From NCBI GenBank assembly GCA_973895155.1, contig OZ316898.1, positions 21,328,001 to 21,392,000 on the forward strand: a DNA stretch of 64,000 bases, in the 5' to 3' direction. A program made the translations under genes and the position numbers. Numbering within the stretch: position 1 is the first letter of the stretch; each line of letters opens with the position of its first letter. The stretch comes from Marsupella aquatica. Its lineage: Eukaryota > Marchantiophyta. Shown piece after piece: positions 33,423 to 45,500 of this stretch. The notes under the pieces were generated by a model. The model made no database searches and was not told the DNA's origin. It saw nothing but the letters and a program-made list of their open reading frames with translations.

Positions 33423-34545
33423 GTTGGACACCGCGCAGGCTGATAATCAGAATATCAAGGATAAACTGACTCAGACGCAGGGAGAGTTGGCCGACACGAT
33501 CAAGGAGAGGGAGAAGTGGAAGCAAGAGCTGAAGAATACAGAAGAGGCCCACATAACAGCCAACAGCCGGGCCATGGCGGAGACCCAAAGAAAGGAATGG
33601 GCGTTGAAAGGGGAGCTCGAGAAAATCCGCGGAGCCCTTGAGCAGAAGGAGGCCGAGTTAGGGAAATCCTATCAAGGGATTATGGCGCTGCAGCAGGAGC
33701 TTGCGTCCCTGACGGCCAGCTTCAAGGCCAACCTAAGGGAGAAGGATGAGATGCTCAAACAGACTTACGCCAAGATGAACCAGATGGAGTCTGTCATCAT
33801 TGCAGAGCTCGACAAGGAGCTAAGAGCAACCCAGGAGGAGAGGACTACCTTGAAACAAGAACGGGAGGAAGCCCAGAAGGAACTAGAGGAGGCACGCAAG
33901 GACCTGGATGAGACCCAGGAGGAGTTGGAGGAAATCACGAGGAAGATGGAGAACCTCCAGCGGCGGGCCGACAACCAAACGGAGCGGCTGAAGAAACAAG
34001 CCGCAATATTTAAGTGCTTGTCTTCATCAGGCCCAACTCCAATTGGGGCAACCAAGTTACCAGGAGTGGTACTGGCCGAAGAAAAAGCCGCGCCAACTGC
34101 ACCAGTGCCGGAAGTAAGTGGGAAGGGGAAGGGACCAGCTGCCGAACCAGAAAAGAAGAAAAAGCGGAAACCTCCAGGGTCAAGGAGTAATCCGACTCCA
34201 CAAGCCGTGGTGACCAAAGAGGTAGAACCAGCACCATCCTCCGGCATGAATACGGCAATAGATCCCGCTATCATCACAGGTGGGGGTGGTGCGGCCCAAG
34301 CCGAACTACTCAGTAATGAGGCCGGTATTCCAGATCCGCCTCTTGAGCAGGCCGGGGAGACCGTAGCCGAGGCTGAGGCCGTAACCGATTCCCAAGCCGA
34401 CGCCGACGCCGATGGTGGACCCAGTCAGGCCGAGGGAGAATTGACTTAGTCAAGGGCAGGTAATCTGTCAGGGAATGAGCCTACGGCAGTGGCTGAGGAG
34501 GAAGCGTTGGGGGCGTCCATTAAGGATCCACCACCGGTGTCGTGA
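33423..34545 (+). pseudogene. Retroelement extra ORF, copy C' (3' fragment)
   Basis: Duplicate of 28320-29442, covering the coiled-coil half and the tail. It begins mid-ORF at the telomere-like junction. The long frame (33424-34449) ends at a TAG where copy C has CAG (29344-29346); homology continues to the old stop at 34543-34545. All nine differences from copy C that I counted before the LTR are transitions. The first ATG is only an internal codon, so translation is doubtful. Confidence 0.75.
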
Positions 34546-34709
34546 CGGTGCAAGGGCGCCGTTCCTTTTAGGGAGGGCGGACGTGGAGGGAGGAGGCGTG
34601 AGTGGGCAGGGCGGGCGCGGATCTCCACGTTTAGGATTAGGATCAGAACCAGGAGCGGCCCTGACACTTAGCTTAGTGGGATTGCGGTCCCACTGGTAGG
34701 AGCAACACT

Positions 34710-35457
34710 TGTGCTCCTGCCTTGCTGTACATAGGTAGATTCGGGCAAGTAGATTACTGTTAGGTAGATTAGGCTTACGATGCAAAGAATGGCGGATCCA
34801 CTACCAGGATAAGTACCTGGGCAGCGGGGAGCTCAGGGCCTCTTCTTTAGCAAGTTTTTAGTTTGCACCAGCCGGGCTGGGATCAAGTAGTACGAGAAGC
34901 TCTCGGTTAGTCATACAGTGACCCTTGTGTATATTCATGTTTCCTCATGCCTAAGAGCTGAATAGAGTTGGCCTCACGGCTTAGTTCGCAGAACTTGTGT
35001 ATGAGATGTACTGTTTGTATGGCAAGTGCATGGTATGACTCAGTCAGAATGAGTCATTTTGCTATTTGTGTGTCGCATTAACTTGTGTGAAGAGTGCCCA
35101 CATCAACCAGAAGGAAGGAAAGTAAGCAGGGGAGTGAGAGTTGGATGTGTCGAGCTGAGAGAGGTCTTAGCGGCTTAACCAAGCCTATTGGGGATCATTC
35201 CGGCGGCGGAATCCAAACATACCTAACAAGACGGAGGGGAAGACAGGGGAAGGCCTAGATTAGGCTGGCTACGTATCTCATGACCCGATGAAGGATCTGT
35301 CCAGTATATGTGTGTAAAATGTTAATAGTAGTAGTAGAAGGTTAGCAGCGTCCCATGCCGCTAAGCCGCGGAAACGGCCTCGCCAAGCGCGAAACCTGCG
35401 GGAATCGGCTTGAGCTGGGGGGTTTCTTGGGTTTAGGGAGCCATGGGACGCACCACA
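34710..35457 (+). mobile_element. 3' LTR of the deleted gypsy element
   Basis: Near-identical to 29607-30354 with the same length. Five differences are visible, all C/T transitions, which suggests a young element. It is followed by AGGCTCCATCCATC, unrelated to the sequence after the other copies, so this is the true right edge of the element. No target-site duplication can be tested because the left side is a tandem junction. Confidence 0.85.
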
Positions 35458-37096
35458 AGGCTCCATCCATCTTGGATCGCCATTGTACTCTCAATGCGCT
35501 CCTAATGCCGAGCCTCGCTTCCCGTCCGCTTCACGTATGATATCTCATGAATGACGGCCAAGGATAAGTTACTCCTCAGGTGCCGCCTCCCAATTTTCAA
35601 GATCCAAGTACCATCAGTACTGTTCAAGGCTCCTACTACTGTCCCTGTCACTACCTAAAGCAGCGAGCCCAAAGTAAGTACCACGAAGCGGCAAGTAACT
35701 CAGCATGAAAAGCCAAGGCACGAGCCATCAACAGGGCATCAGCCATCATCATTAATTTCAAGGTTTAAGAGCCTGGGGGATCTCATTGTTCGCTCATGTC
35801 TTATTAAGAACCTGATGGATCATATTGACAGCCATCTGAAGTTGATGTGCCTTCTCCAAGTGGTCAACATTTTTTAAAACATAGAATACCTTCTTATAAC
35901 GTGCTATAAAAAAGAAGTAACCCAATAAACAGAAAGACATAACACCAAAAGTGAACAGAACATAGCCTAAACCCTATGGGACTGCAATATGAATGATAAG
36001 CTTCCCCCCCACATATCTTACACCACTTGGGGGGGGGTGGGTGGGGGCGTGGCGGGGTATAGGTTGGTGGAGCGAGCGCATTCTCTCCTCATTCTTCACT
36101 GATGCTCTCATTCACTATGTTTCTTAATCGGTGGTATCTCGTTGGTTTAGCGTGTGATCGAGTGTTACACATTTGCTGCCTAGCCTGAGTTTAATTGGAG
36201 CGGACATAAATGGCCATAAAATGATGTCCAAAATCATCGCGTATAAAATCATTTTCATTCCATCTCGACCACCCTAAAAGGTTGAAAATAGCGGATGCAA
36301 AGAATGTAATTACTTCTCAACAGTTATAAGAAAAAATAATCCCCAATGGGATTCTAATGGGTATAATCCTTACACCGAGCTCATCTGAGACCGCAATATG
36401 TGACTCATTTTGGCTCAAGTGACTTCATTGTGACTCAACGTGACGGGAGCCGGGCTGTGACCCTTGGTGTTGCAAAAGTTGACACCAAAAAAAAAAGTCA
36501 CTATTGATACTGGACATTGCGACTTGCTTCAATGATACCCATTTGTGACTGATCTGTGACTCCATTATGGAGTCCAGCCTTGTTGATACGTGACTGCAAT
36601 GTGACTTTAATTAGTCACAGGGTAAGAATTTAGGGAACTTGTAACCATGACTGATCCAGTAATGGATTATAGCAATTGTGTAAGAGTTCATAAGGAGAGA
36701 TAGTCAATTCAAGAGCACTCCACATTACAATACATAGAAACCCTAAATCATCACTTTAGAAATATATAACATATTAAATACAGGATATAAACAGAGCATG
36801 AATGACACCCACATGAAACAAAGCATGATATAAGGAGGTCCTACATAAAACATTCATAAGAATCACAATATTGGTGAAAGATGATGATCAATTCAATTAC
36901 AATGGAACGGTTTACAATGTCGTCAACATAATTCAGAGAAAACAGGAACTTGTAAACTGAAAATTGTTTGAAATAATTGAAAGCAAATGCAAGTTACTAT
37001 CAATTTTGAAATAATTGAAAGCAAATGCATGTTACTATCAATTATCAAGCATGATAATGCATTGCTTCTTGAATTCTAAAATCTACAAAACATGAC
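35458..37096. other. No gene recognised; GTGACT-rich patch
   Basis: No ORF of interest. Two G-rich runs lie near 36030. Between 36399 and 36635 the hexamer GTGACT occurs about eight times, and its complement AGTCAC twice, in otherwise unremarkable sequence. Below this the sequence is AT-rich with a short duplicated tract (TGAAATAATTGAAAGCAAATGC near 36970 and 37005). Confidence 0.5.
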
Positions 37097-37623
37097 AGTG
37101 GTGGACCTTGCCACCCAGCTCTAGCATCCTAACTCAAGCTCAACAGACATTGGTAAATAGGTCAGCAATAGGTCCTCCAGATACCATAAGCGGGAACCAG
37201 AACCCACACCCACTGTTCGTCCAGAACAGCTCCTTCCTTGGGCGTAACCCGGGTTCCCCCTCGTACCTATCCATCACCAACTGACCGCCCTGACCCGGGG
37301 ACATGCTCATGGCCCAAATAGCGTAGCTTGTCCCAACAAGTAGGGACCAGAATGGCCCCAACTCTAGCAACCAACTCCCGATTCGCCTCACTAATGGCCT
37401 AGGGACCGAGCACTCTTGGAACTCAACCTCCACACCTACTTGGCCTTGCCTCCCCAACACAAGCTCCCTTGGGAGACTGAACACGGCTTGGCTGCTGTTC
37501 TGCAGGATTTGGCAAGCGGGCGAGTTAACACCTGCAAACCCCAAGAACCCATGGTGCCCCCAAACCTAGCTGAGCTCAGGAGGGCTACAGCTTTCCAACG
37601 CCCCAAAGAAGTCCTCCAAGAAG
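37097..37623. repeat. Dispersed repeat, copy 1 (hairpin start)
   Basis: Begins AGTGGTGGACCTTGCCACC, a small hairpin (GGTGG/CCACC), and then matches 47773-48262 in the same orientation. Relative to copy 2 it lacks about 240 bases directly after the hairpin. Both copies hold AAATAGGTCAGC and CCTTGCCTCCCCAACACAAG. It is probably an LTR or non-autonomous element; no coding sequence is recognised. Confidence 0.7.
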
Positions 37624-38756
37624 TTGTCATTTTGTGGTCGAGGCATTTTGTCTGCATACAATCAAGATACTCAAGGCCCTAACCCTTCAATAACAATTTT
37701 TTTAATCAGAACGGAAAAAGATGTTCAATTCCTCTACGTTAGCTGGTGTGTGGATATGATTAATCTTAGATATTTTACATCACTCATTGTGCAAACTGGA
37801 CTGAGAGTGGAGATGGTTAGGATTTCACTCGACTTCCCCAATACGGAAGTTTGGCACATTCATTGGAGACTAGGAAAGGATCCACTAACTTTCGACCCAC
37901 TCAGCTTAGCATTCCTCGCGTGGAGGGTAGACCGAGGTGTGTGTCATTGGTTTAGAGACCGACCAAGTGTACTCTCATCTACACATTTATTAAACTCACA
38001 TACACAAGGTGGAATCCTCAAGTTAAAATCATAGATAACACACAACACAGTACGCACACTATGAACGACGATGTCAATTGGATCCACGATCTCTCTGTAC
38101 TTGCCCGACATTCATCGTCCCCCTGTTCCACCAAAAGACCATGCTAAACATGCTACTCCTACCCAATGACACAATTCCACTCCAGTGGCCCAAGGTAGAT
38201 GATCCCACCCGCACAATTCGCACGGCCCCTAAACCCTAAATTCCCAGCCAGCTCTTCCGACACTCTTACCCGCTTGCCGCAAGCTGCTTCGGGATATAAA
38301 TTTCTTCACCTATAACTAGCAACAACCTCCTTGGGAAGTTCTTCACCTATTTAACTAGGAACTACTACTAAAGTCTAAAAATTGCAGAGTATTCTTTGTT
38401 ACTGTCCAGTCACGCCTAATGTGCGGTATTATTACTCTATGAGAAATTTACTCATCAAAGCGAACTAAACACTTTCACTAACGACAAGCAACGCTTATGC
38501 GATTTACCTGTTTCGGTTCTTTCTTTTATTTCTTTACTTAATTTTACATTCTTGGCCTAAGTATACATCTCCGGAGGTTCCATCAAGCTCCGAGTCTCCT
38601 TCATCCAACGTGACCCAATCGACCCTTCGACCTGAGTTTCCTTGGGGGACCGGAGCTCAACCCTGGCTTCACATTATTCTCGACTGATAGACGTTGACCA
38701 AGTACTCGGCCAATCCCTCGGTGATATTCTTCCGAAGCTGCCTTCCCCCTTGTACT
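37624..38756. other. No gene recognised
   Basis: Mixed AT-rich sequence. A 136-codon plus-strand frame (37624-38034) shows no motif and overlaps the repeat edge; I regard it as chance. Confidence 0.4.
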
Positions 38757-40620
38757 TCACCCATTGGGTCTGCCGCTGAGCTTATGCAGCTGTTTCAACT
38801 GGGTGTCCGCCTGCGATTTCAAACGTTCGACATCTCCACTCAATCTCTCGGCTTCGTTCCCCGCCTCATTTCTCTCTTCCGTCCTGCACGCTAACTCGGC
38901 CTCAGTCTCCTTCAATTGAGCCTTAGCTTCCTTCAATTGATCTTCAAGCCATTTATTCTCGGCCTCAGCTTCCTTCAATTGATCTTCGAACAATTTCTTC
39001 TCGGCCAGCATCTTAACAATCCTCGGCTTTGACTCCAGCTCTTCCTTAAGCACAGCAGCAACCAAGTCGGCCACCTCACCACTGAGGGCAAATATTGTGT
39101 TTGTCTTTGACTCCTGAAGTTTAATAGTTTATTAAACAAATTACCGTCGACTTCGACGATCCTAAGGTATTCCTTCAATGAGGGTTGGATCATATGAATT
39201 GCACAAACCACTCGCTCCTCATCCCGGACCCTTGCCGGAAACTCGACGTGCTTGCTTGGAACCTTCATTTTGGCTTGCCATGGACCCCCTAGCATTCTCC
39301 CTCCAAATTCACAGCGGCACCCTAAACACTCCTGGTGCGCTTCTTCGGACCCCTTACCACTAGTAGGAAAAGCGGGCTCTTGCAGCGTCGGCTCCGACAT
39401 GGCTGAATGCCATTGCCGGACTCCGCCTTGGTTCTGCACCTTTATTCCCTGTATCCCAAAGTCCTCATTCGACGTCTCCCCGACGCAATTCTCGATATCA
39501 TAATCGATCGGTGACCTGGAACTTGCCTCAACAACGCCGCCTCTTCTTGCACCTCTCGCTTTGGCTTCGAGACCATGCCCTGCTGTAGTGCCACCTTCAT
39601 TCTGCCCCTGTTTATTTGCCTTGTGCATCGCCGACTAACAGGTTCATCCACTTCAGCTTGCGCTGGTGAACTACCACTAGGACACGATTCTTTCTTGGGC
39701 ACCCAGTCATCTGGACTAAGCACCTCCAGGAGTTGCTTCTTCAAATCCTCGGCGCTTGTTGCTACCAACGGAGAAGATGTATTCTCCTCTTGCTCAGTTG
39801 GTGCCGTCTGCGATCTGCTGGCTGCTATCTCATCTACCATACCACTTATTCCCAAAATCTCCCTCCGAGCATACTTGCATATCATCGGCAAATGATATGA
39901 TAGCTTGGAAACAGCTCCAGAAAGAGCTCCATCCGCTATAACCTTGCGGTTAGAATTTAACTCGTCCAAGAGTTTCCTGTAAAGAAACCCACAGTAATCT
40001 CTAACCTCCCCTAGATTCTGTCCTAAAAGCACCTGGTTCTTACCTATCTCAGTTCGACTGTTGGTAAAACACAATGTAACCCAAAGGAAATCCAACAATT
40101 CCAAAAACTGCTTGTTGGTGCATTGAGTTCGAAGGAACCCGTTCGTTTTCGGTGGCCCTTCAAAGTCGTCCCACTTTTCTATCTTAGCCACCACCCGTTG
40201 TTCGATTTTGTTAGTTCGACCTTGCCGTAAGCCAAACACCTCTGACACTACCCGCAATGTTCAATACAAATTCCCAGCCATAGACACAAGTCACTTTTTT
40301 GGCAGGATCCCAATTACCTATGAACTCCATCAACTCCCGCTGGCTTGCATCGTTTTGTAGCCAGGGTAATCTGATAAAATCTTCTAACCCTGAATTGTCC
40401 ATTAAACAGGGGTCACGCTTATCTGTACATAATGCCTTGAACACATCGTCCTCCTCCCGAGGAAACAAAAGCCATTGCTTGTCGAGTACCGCATGAATCC
40501 ACTCATTCTGATCCAGCTTTTTGGGCGTTGTTGATGCGATGACCTCGGCTTCACACTCGTCAACCTCGTCCGCTTCTTCTTCACGCCCACCTTGTGCATC
40601 CCAAGCCCTCCTACCACACC
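38757..40620 (-). pseudogene. Retroelement extra ORF, copy D, decayed
   Basis: A minus-strand relative of copy C in at least four reading-frame segments. An acidic N-terminus and the first core motif lie at about 40620-40260 (GLEDFIRLPWLQ, ELMEFIGNW). After a frameshift near 40257 the core continues to 39442 (VVSEVFGLRQG, TNGFLRTQCTN, LSYHLPMICKYARRE). A third frame covers about 39550-39080, and the fourth (39074-38757) is a Glu/Lys/Ala coiled coil. The order of core, linker and coiled coil is the same as in copy C, but sequence similarity is low, so this comes from a different, older element family. No LTR could be paired with it. Confidence 0.65.
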
Positions 40621-41425
40621 CCGCCTTTCGCGCTAGATGTCGGTTTGATGTCGTCCTCGTCTTCTTCCCATGCTATTCCGGTGACCCCACTTCACTCTCT
40701 GCTTCCCGTTTCTTCCCCGCTATTGTAGCCACGGCACGAGCCATGTTTGTCTTCATTATTAGTATTGTTATTGGACGTTATGAGTCCTCAACTCCGACAA
40801 CCGTAAACGGTTCGACAATGGCGTCGTGTGATACCAATCATGCTCCACGCAACAATACATGCTGCTCTGCTTCATGCTTTGCAGTTGTCCGTTGTCAAAC
40901 AACAACTCTTCCAACAGATCGATAAGTAGTTTACCCCGCGAAATCAAGTTGGAGATATGCGGAGCTTTAGGGTTTGGAGCTCCCCGAAGTCGCGGTTTAC
41001 CCTAAACTCCCGGTTGTTTCTTGCTAGCTCTTCCAGCTCTTACGCCTCACAAGTAGCAACAAGCTGCCCCGCGGATTGATTAGAGGAACTCTAAAAATTG
41101 AATGCCTCGGTCACTTTACGCTTTGCCACGACTGGCCTCCTAGACAACCCTAAACACTGGTACACCCACCCCTCGACCGTGTGTTGCTGTGTGGTGCTAC
41201 CCATTTTATTGTTTTTGCAGTACAAGAAACCAAAATGAAAACTCTTTTGTGGGAGTTTGGTCGATCGTGTGAGCTCGTTTTTTGGCCAAGGACTGGGCCG
41301 GCGACGGATGTTTTGGTTAAGCGCCCGACACGTTGCGGCGTTCACCGCCGTACATTATCCTACATAAAACACACCTGAGAAAGGATGAATAATTTGTATT
41401 GAGCTTTAGGGTTAAGACACCCACT
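40621..41425. other. No gene recognised
   Basis: Moderately GC-rich DNA with short frames only. The left part may be the diverged 5' end of copy D. I see no LTR, promoter or RNA gene. Confidence 0.4.
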
Positions 41426-42203
41426 GTGGTTGTAGTTTGTTATGAAGAACCAAAAACACATTTATAGGTCTTCAAACTCGGTATTCGTTCCCGTAAAGAA
41501 CAAGATGGGGTTGATTTGATACATAAAAACACAAATGAGAGTTTAAAGACTCTCTTTAACACATAGTAATCAGGATTGATTACTTTACTAAGGTATTTTG
41601 AAGATCGCTCCACAGCGGTGAGTGGTTTTTAATGACAACTCAGCATCATGTAACCATAAATTAATGAAAAGAAGAATGATTAACAAAACACAAGGAAAAA
41701 TATCTCAAAGTATGCTAAGGAAGTCTGGAATAGACCAAGGTTACTCCTTAGACATAAGTCAAAATGAAAAGACTTAAGGATTCAAATCCATATTGCTTTT
41801 CAGATCTAAATTGCTTACTAGAGTACCTTTTAAAATGCCGTCAACATGTCTTATCCTTTCTTTCTAAATGGTACTCAGATAAGATCTAAAAGGTAGCTAC
41901 TTCAACATTTAGATGGTACTAAGCAACACGAAAGAAAATCCATCAATTTCAAATAAGACTTAAACTCAGTGAGTTAACTCCAAGAACTCAGGAGATTGTA
42001 ATGAGTCACCAAAGAGGAATCTGTCATCACAACTCAAAAGATTTACTGAAGGGTCAAAGGATTAAATCACAAGAAGGAGGAAAGTCTTCTCCTGGTGTCA
42101 AGCTTGATCTCGAACTCTTAACATTCATGATCAACTGGCAGAACACCAAGGAAAGGCAGAAATTGCTAAACTTTACCATCATCTACACTAGTGGTAGAGG
42201 CAA
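41426..42203. repeat. Dispersed LTR-like repeat, second copy
   Basis: Aligns with 9526-10318 in the same orientation: both contain AACTCGGTATTCGTTCCC, GAAGATCGCTCCACAGCGGT and GTCTGGAATAGACCAAGGTT. The match ends near 42203. No coding region adjoins it, so it is a truncated or solo LTR of the family placed 3' of ORF A. Confidence 0.7.
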
Positions 42204-42529
42204 AAGCCGTTCTAAATGTGCCACAGCTGAATTTTCCAATCATTATTGTATTTTCCGTGCGTCTATGTCCACGGGCAGAAGCAGCCACTCGCTCACCGTG
42301 CTGTAATAATCATGGCATCATATCGCTTTCACCTAGAACCTCAGGCCGGCCACACCCCGGTCTGGTTCCATCATTACCCTAAACTTGCCCTCAATCTGAC
42401 TGCGATGAACGAGGTGTACAAGAGTACTGTACTGTATTTTGTAATGAGTGATTTTCCACCGTGTTCTTTCACAGGATGTGAACGCCCTGTGTTTCAAAAA
42501 ACAATTTAGATCCGTGTTTAGGGTTTCAT
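42204..42529. other. No gene recognised
   Basis: Spacer between the LTR-like repeat and the Helitron end. It holds only short frames and one CCCTAAA-type unit, and I recognise no element. Confidence 0.4.
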
Positions 42530-45500
42530 ATAGCCTGATGCCCGTGCGTTGCACGAAAGATGTCGAGGTGATTAAAACATGCTGGAATGAGAAAAAGATG
42601 CCAAGATGATAAAAGATGTCGTGAAAAAAATGATATTGAACCGACAAAAGATGTGATGTGAGCTTCAATTTAGGCAAGATAATACAATTTTTCATAATGT
42701 TTGATTTGTATTATATAAACCCATTGCCCGTGTGCTACACAATTGTCATTACAGCCATTTTATTGTTGCAATCAATTATCATTGTGACCATTTCATTGTT
42801 GTGGCCATTTGATGTTTGGGGGGCCATTGTGCGCTTGGTCAATATGGTTATTGCAGAAAAGAATTTAGGATTCTGCGTTATTGTAAGTTGAAAGAAATAT
42901 TGCATAGAGAGTAGGAAAAAGCAGGAAATATAGTTCAATCTCCCCTCAAACGCCTCTTTTCCACTTCATATAAATAATGTCTTTTCAACTCAAAAAAGTC
43001 TAATTAGTATTGTCCCCTTTCCTATAAGTTTACTTTGGGGTGAATGGGGTAAGCATGTGTCCAAAAGTGATGTGGGGTCTACTTAGATTTTCTTGTTACA
43101 CCGACCTACCCATTATAGCCACATGTCACTCACATTCAATTTCCAATACTCTTCATGTTGGAATCAATTTAATGGATATCAGTGCCATAGTCCAGGTGTG
43201 GGTGGAAGCACGTGTTTGCCCCAAGCTACAGTAGCACATCCATTATTCTTCTCACCAGATCTAATGGACGGGAATATTTAAGTTTTAAATCCAAGGGTCA
43301 TAATAAGATAGTGGCAAAAATTCTGGCCAATAGAATCAAAAAGGTAGCAAATTCCTTAGTTGACTCCCAACAGACCGGCTTTCTGGTAGGTAGGGACATT
43401 CTCGATAACATTTTAACCTTCCATATGGGTCAAGAGTTGGCACGGAGTAAGAAACTACCAACTCTATTTCTGAAGCTTGACTTCGCCAAGGCATACGACA
43501 GAGTTGATCACACTTTTCTCTAGGATGTTTTCAACCAGATGGGATTTGACGAAAAGGTCATTCGTCTGGTCAAGGGGCTGATGGAAGGTGCCCAATCCAA
43601 GATCCATATCAATGGCAGATTCACTGAATCGGTGAAAGTAAGCAGAGGAGTCAGACAAGGATGCCCGCTATCCTCACTCCTGCTTACACTCACGACACAG
43701 CCATTGATGAGAATGATCCAAGCTAAACTCACGGGAGGACAGCTGCAAGGAATGAAGTTGAATGATGGAAGCAGCCTGTGCCATCAACTGTTTGCAGACG
43801 ATACGGGACTTTTCTTAGACGCAACTGAACAGGAATTTCAGGTGGCGAGACAGATCATACAGCAATACGAGAACATCTCTGGAGCGTTGTTGAATGTACA
43901 AAAATCCAAGATCATCCCCCTGTTCATGACGGATGATATCTACCCAAGCTGGCTACAAAACACGGGCTGCATCATAGCTCGAGAGGAGGAGATTATTGAA
44001 TACTTAGGATGCCCCATCGGGTACAAGGTGCGACCATCCCTGGCGGCCAAATTCATGGTGACTAAAATCCGAAAGCGCTTGTGTCATTGGACAAATAGAA
44101 GCCTTACCATGGAAGGGAGGGCGATCCTACTGAAACATGTGTTGCGGGCGATCCCTACTTACCATCTCATGTCGCTAGAACTCCAGCACAAGGGATGCCA
44201 AGAACTAGAAAAGGTGTGCAGGAGATTCTTGTGGGGTCCATCCACCAATAATGGCTCAAAAAAAGCACTTATTGCCTGGAAGGACATTACGCGACCCTTC
44301 GGAACACGGAGGTTTGGGACTCCTCCCTTTTGCCGACCAAGCCAAGGCACTTAAGATGAGACATATGACAAAGATCATCCAGGGGGAAACTTGCGAATGG
44401 ATTAAAATGGCACATGAGATCATACAACAGGGATTACATACGAGGCCAAAGAAGAAGGAAAGAAGGAAGTGGTCAACGATAGAAGCGTTGCTGCTAAGCA
44501 ACAACATCACCATCAAGGTATCCAACACTGTGAAAGGACTTCTAAGGGGCTGGTTCAAAAATAGCCAACAACTAAAATTCCACTTTGGCACTGGAGATCT
44601 CCCGATTTCTCTAACTATTGAGCAATTAATCATGCTCTACGAACGCAACAACTACACTAGCGAGCAAGAAGGGGTCGCCCTGAGAAATTTTTTGGCCAAC
44701 AGAGGTATCAAGAGAGCAGAGGAGCTCTGGGACAGACAAACTAGGTGGATTGATGGAGAACTTCTGAATCAACGCATCAGGAGCAACAGACAGAGTGGAG
44801 AAAATGTTTTCAATTCTTTCTACTCTCTGTTGACGAGGAGCACTAGCCTCAAGAGCATCCCACTTTAAGATTGCGAGGGATGGCAGTGGAACTGGATGGG
44901 GAAGAACAGAGGATGGAAATTCAAAAACCAAATCTGGGTTAAGAATACCAACATCACTGCGCACGACGTCACTAAACTCAACAAAAGATGGGGCCAAACC
45001 CTCACCGCAGATCTTTGGCAACAAACGTGGAAGAAACTTTGGGGAGGATGGCCCCTCCCCATGGTCAGGTTCATGATATGGAGATTGTTGAATCATGGAT
45101 TCTATACAAACGGGCGCGGAAGCGGTTTAAAAGGTGAGTGATGGGCTCTACTCCTGATGCACTCAGTGCTTCGAACACACTGAACAACTCTTTTTTGAAT
45201 GCAACAAGGTGTCTGGTCGATGGAGAGACATCAATAATTTGATGCAAGGGGCTCCTGAGATTAACATCTCTGCTATTTCCCTGTATGATGCTGCCATCAT
45301 TAACGCTATCAAGAAACATAAGCGCCAGCCTGGAGCCCTCATTTTAGTTATGGAGCTATGCCGCAGCATATGGCAAGAAAGGAATGCAGCAAATTACTCC
45401 CACTTCTTAGGGAGACTTCCAGGTTGGGTGATACTTTGTCAGACCATGGCCCACCTTGAGGCGATGCGGGACATATGCAATTCACCTAAGAAAAGCACAC

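Larger units (their letters stand above)
29607..35457 (+). mobile_element. Ty3/gypsy element with internal deletion
   Basis: Order: LTR (29607-30354), candidate PBS, gag (30424-31584), NC-protease (31569-33398), a 30-bp telomere-like junction, the 3' half of the extra ORF (33423-34545), LTR (34710-35457). RT, RNase H, integrase and the N-terminal half of the extra ORF are missing. It could move only with help from a complete relative. The segment 33423-35457 repeats 28320-30354 without net length change. With the partial element to its left it forms an LTR-internal-LTR-internal-LTR tandem. Confidence 0.8.

Noticed and set aside
23021-34277. Ser/Leu-rich antisense frames of 170-200 codons opposite the coiled-coil ORFs
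   Set aside because: Antisense of Glu/Lys-rich heptad repeats gives long open frames by composition alone.
22612-34785. Antisense open frames of 105 codons conserved in all three LTR copies (for example 22612-22929, 29365-29682, 34468-34785)
   Set aside because: They are conserved only because the LTR and adjoining DNA are conserved; they overlap the LTR start and the extra-ORF tail on the opposite strand and have no motif.
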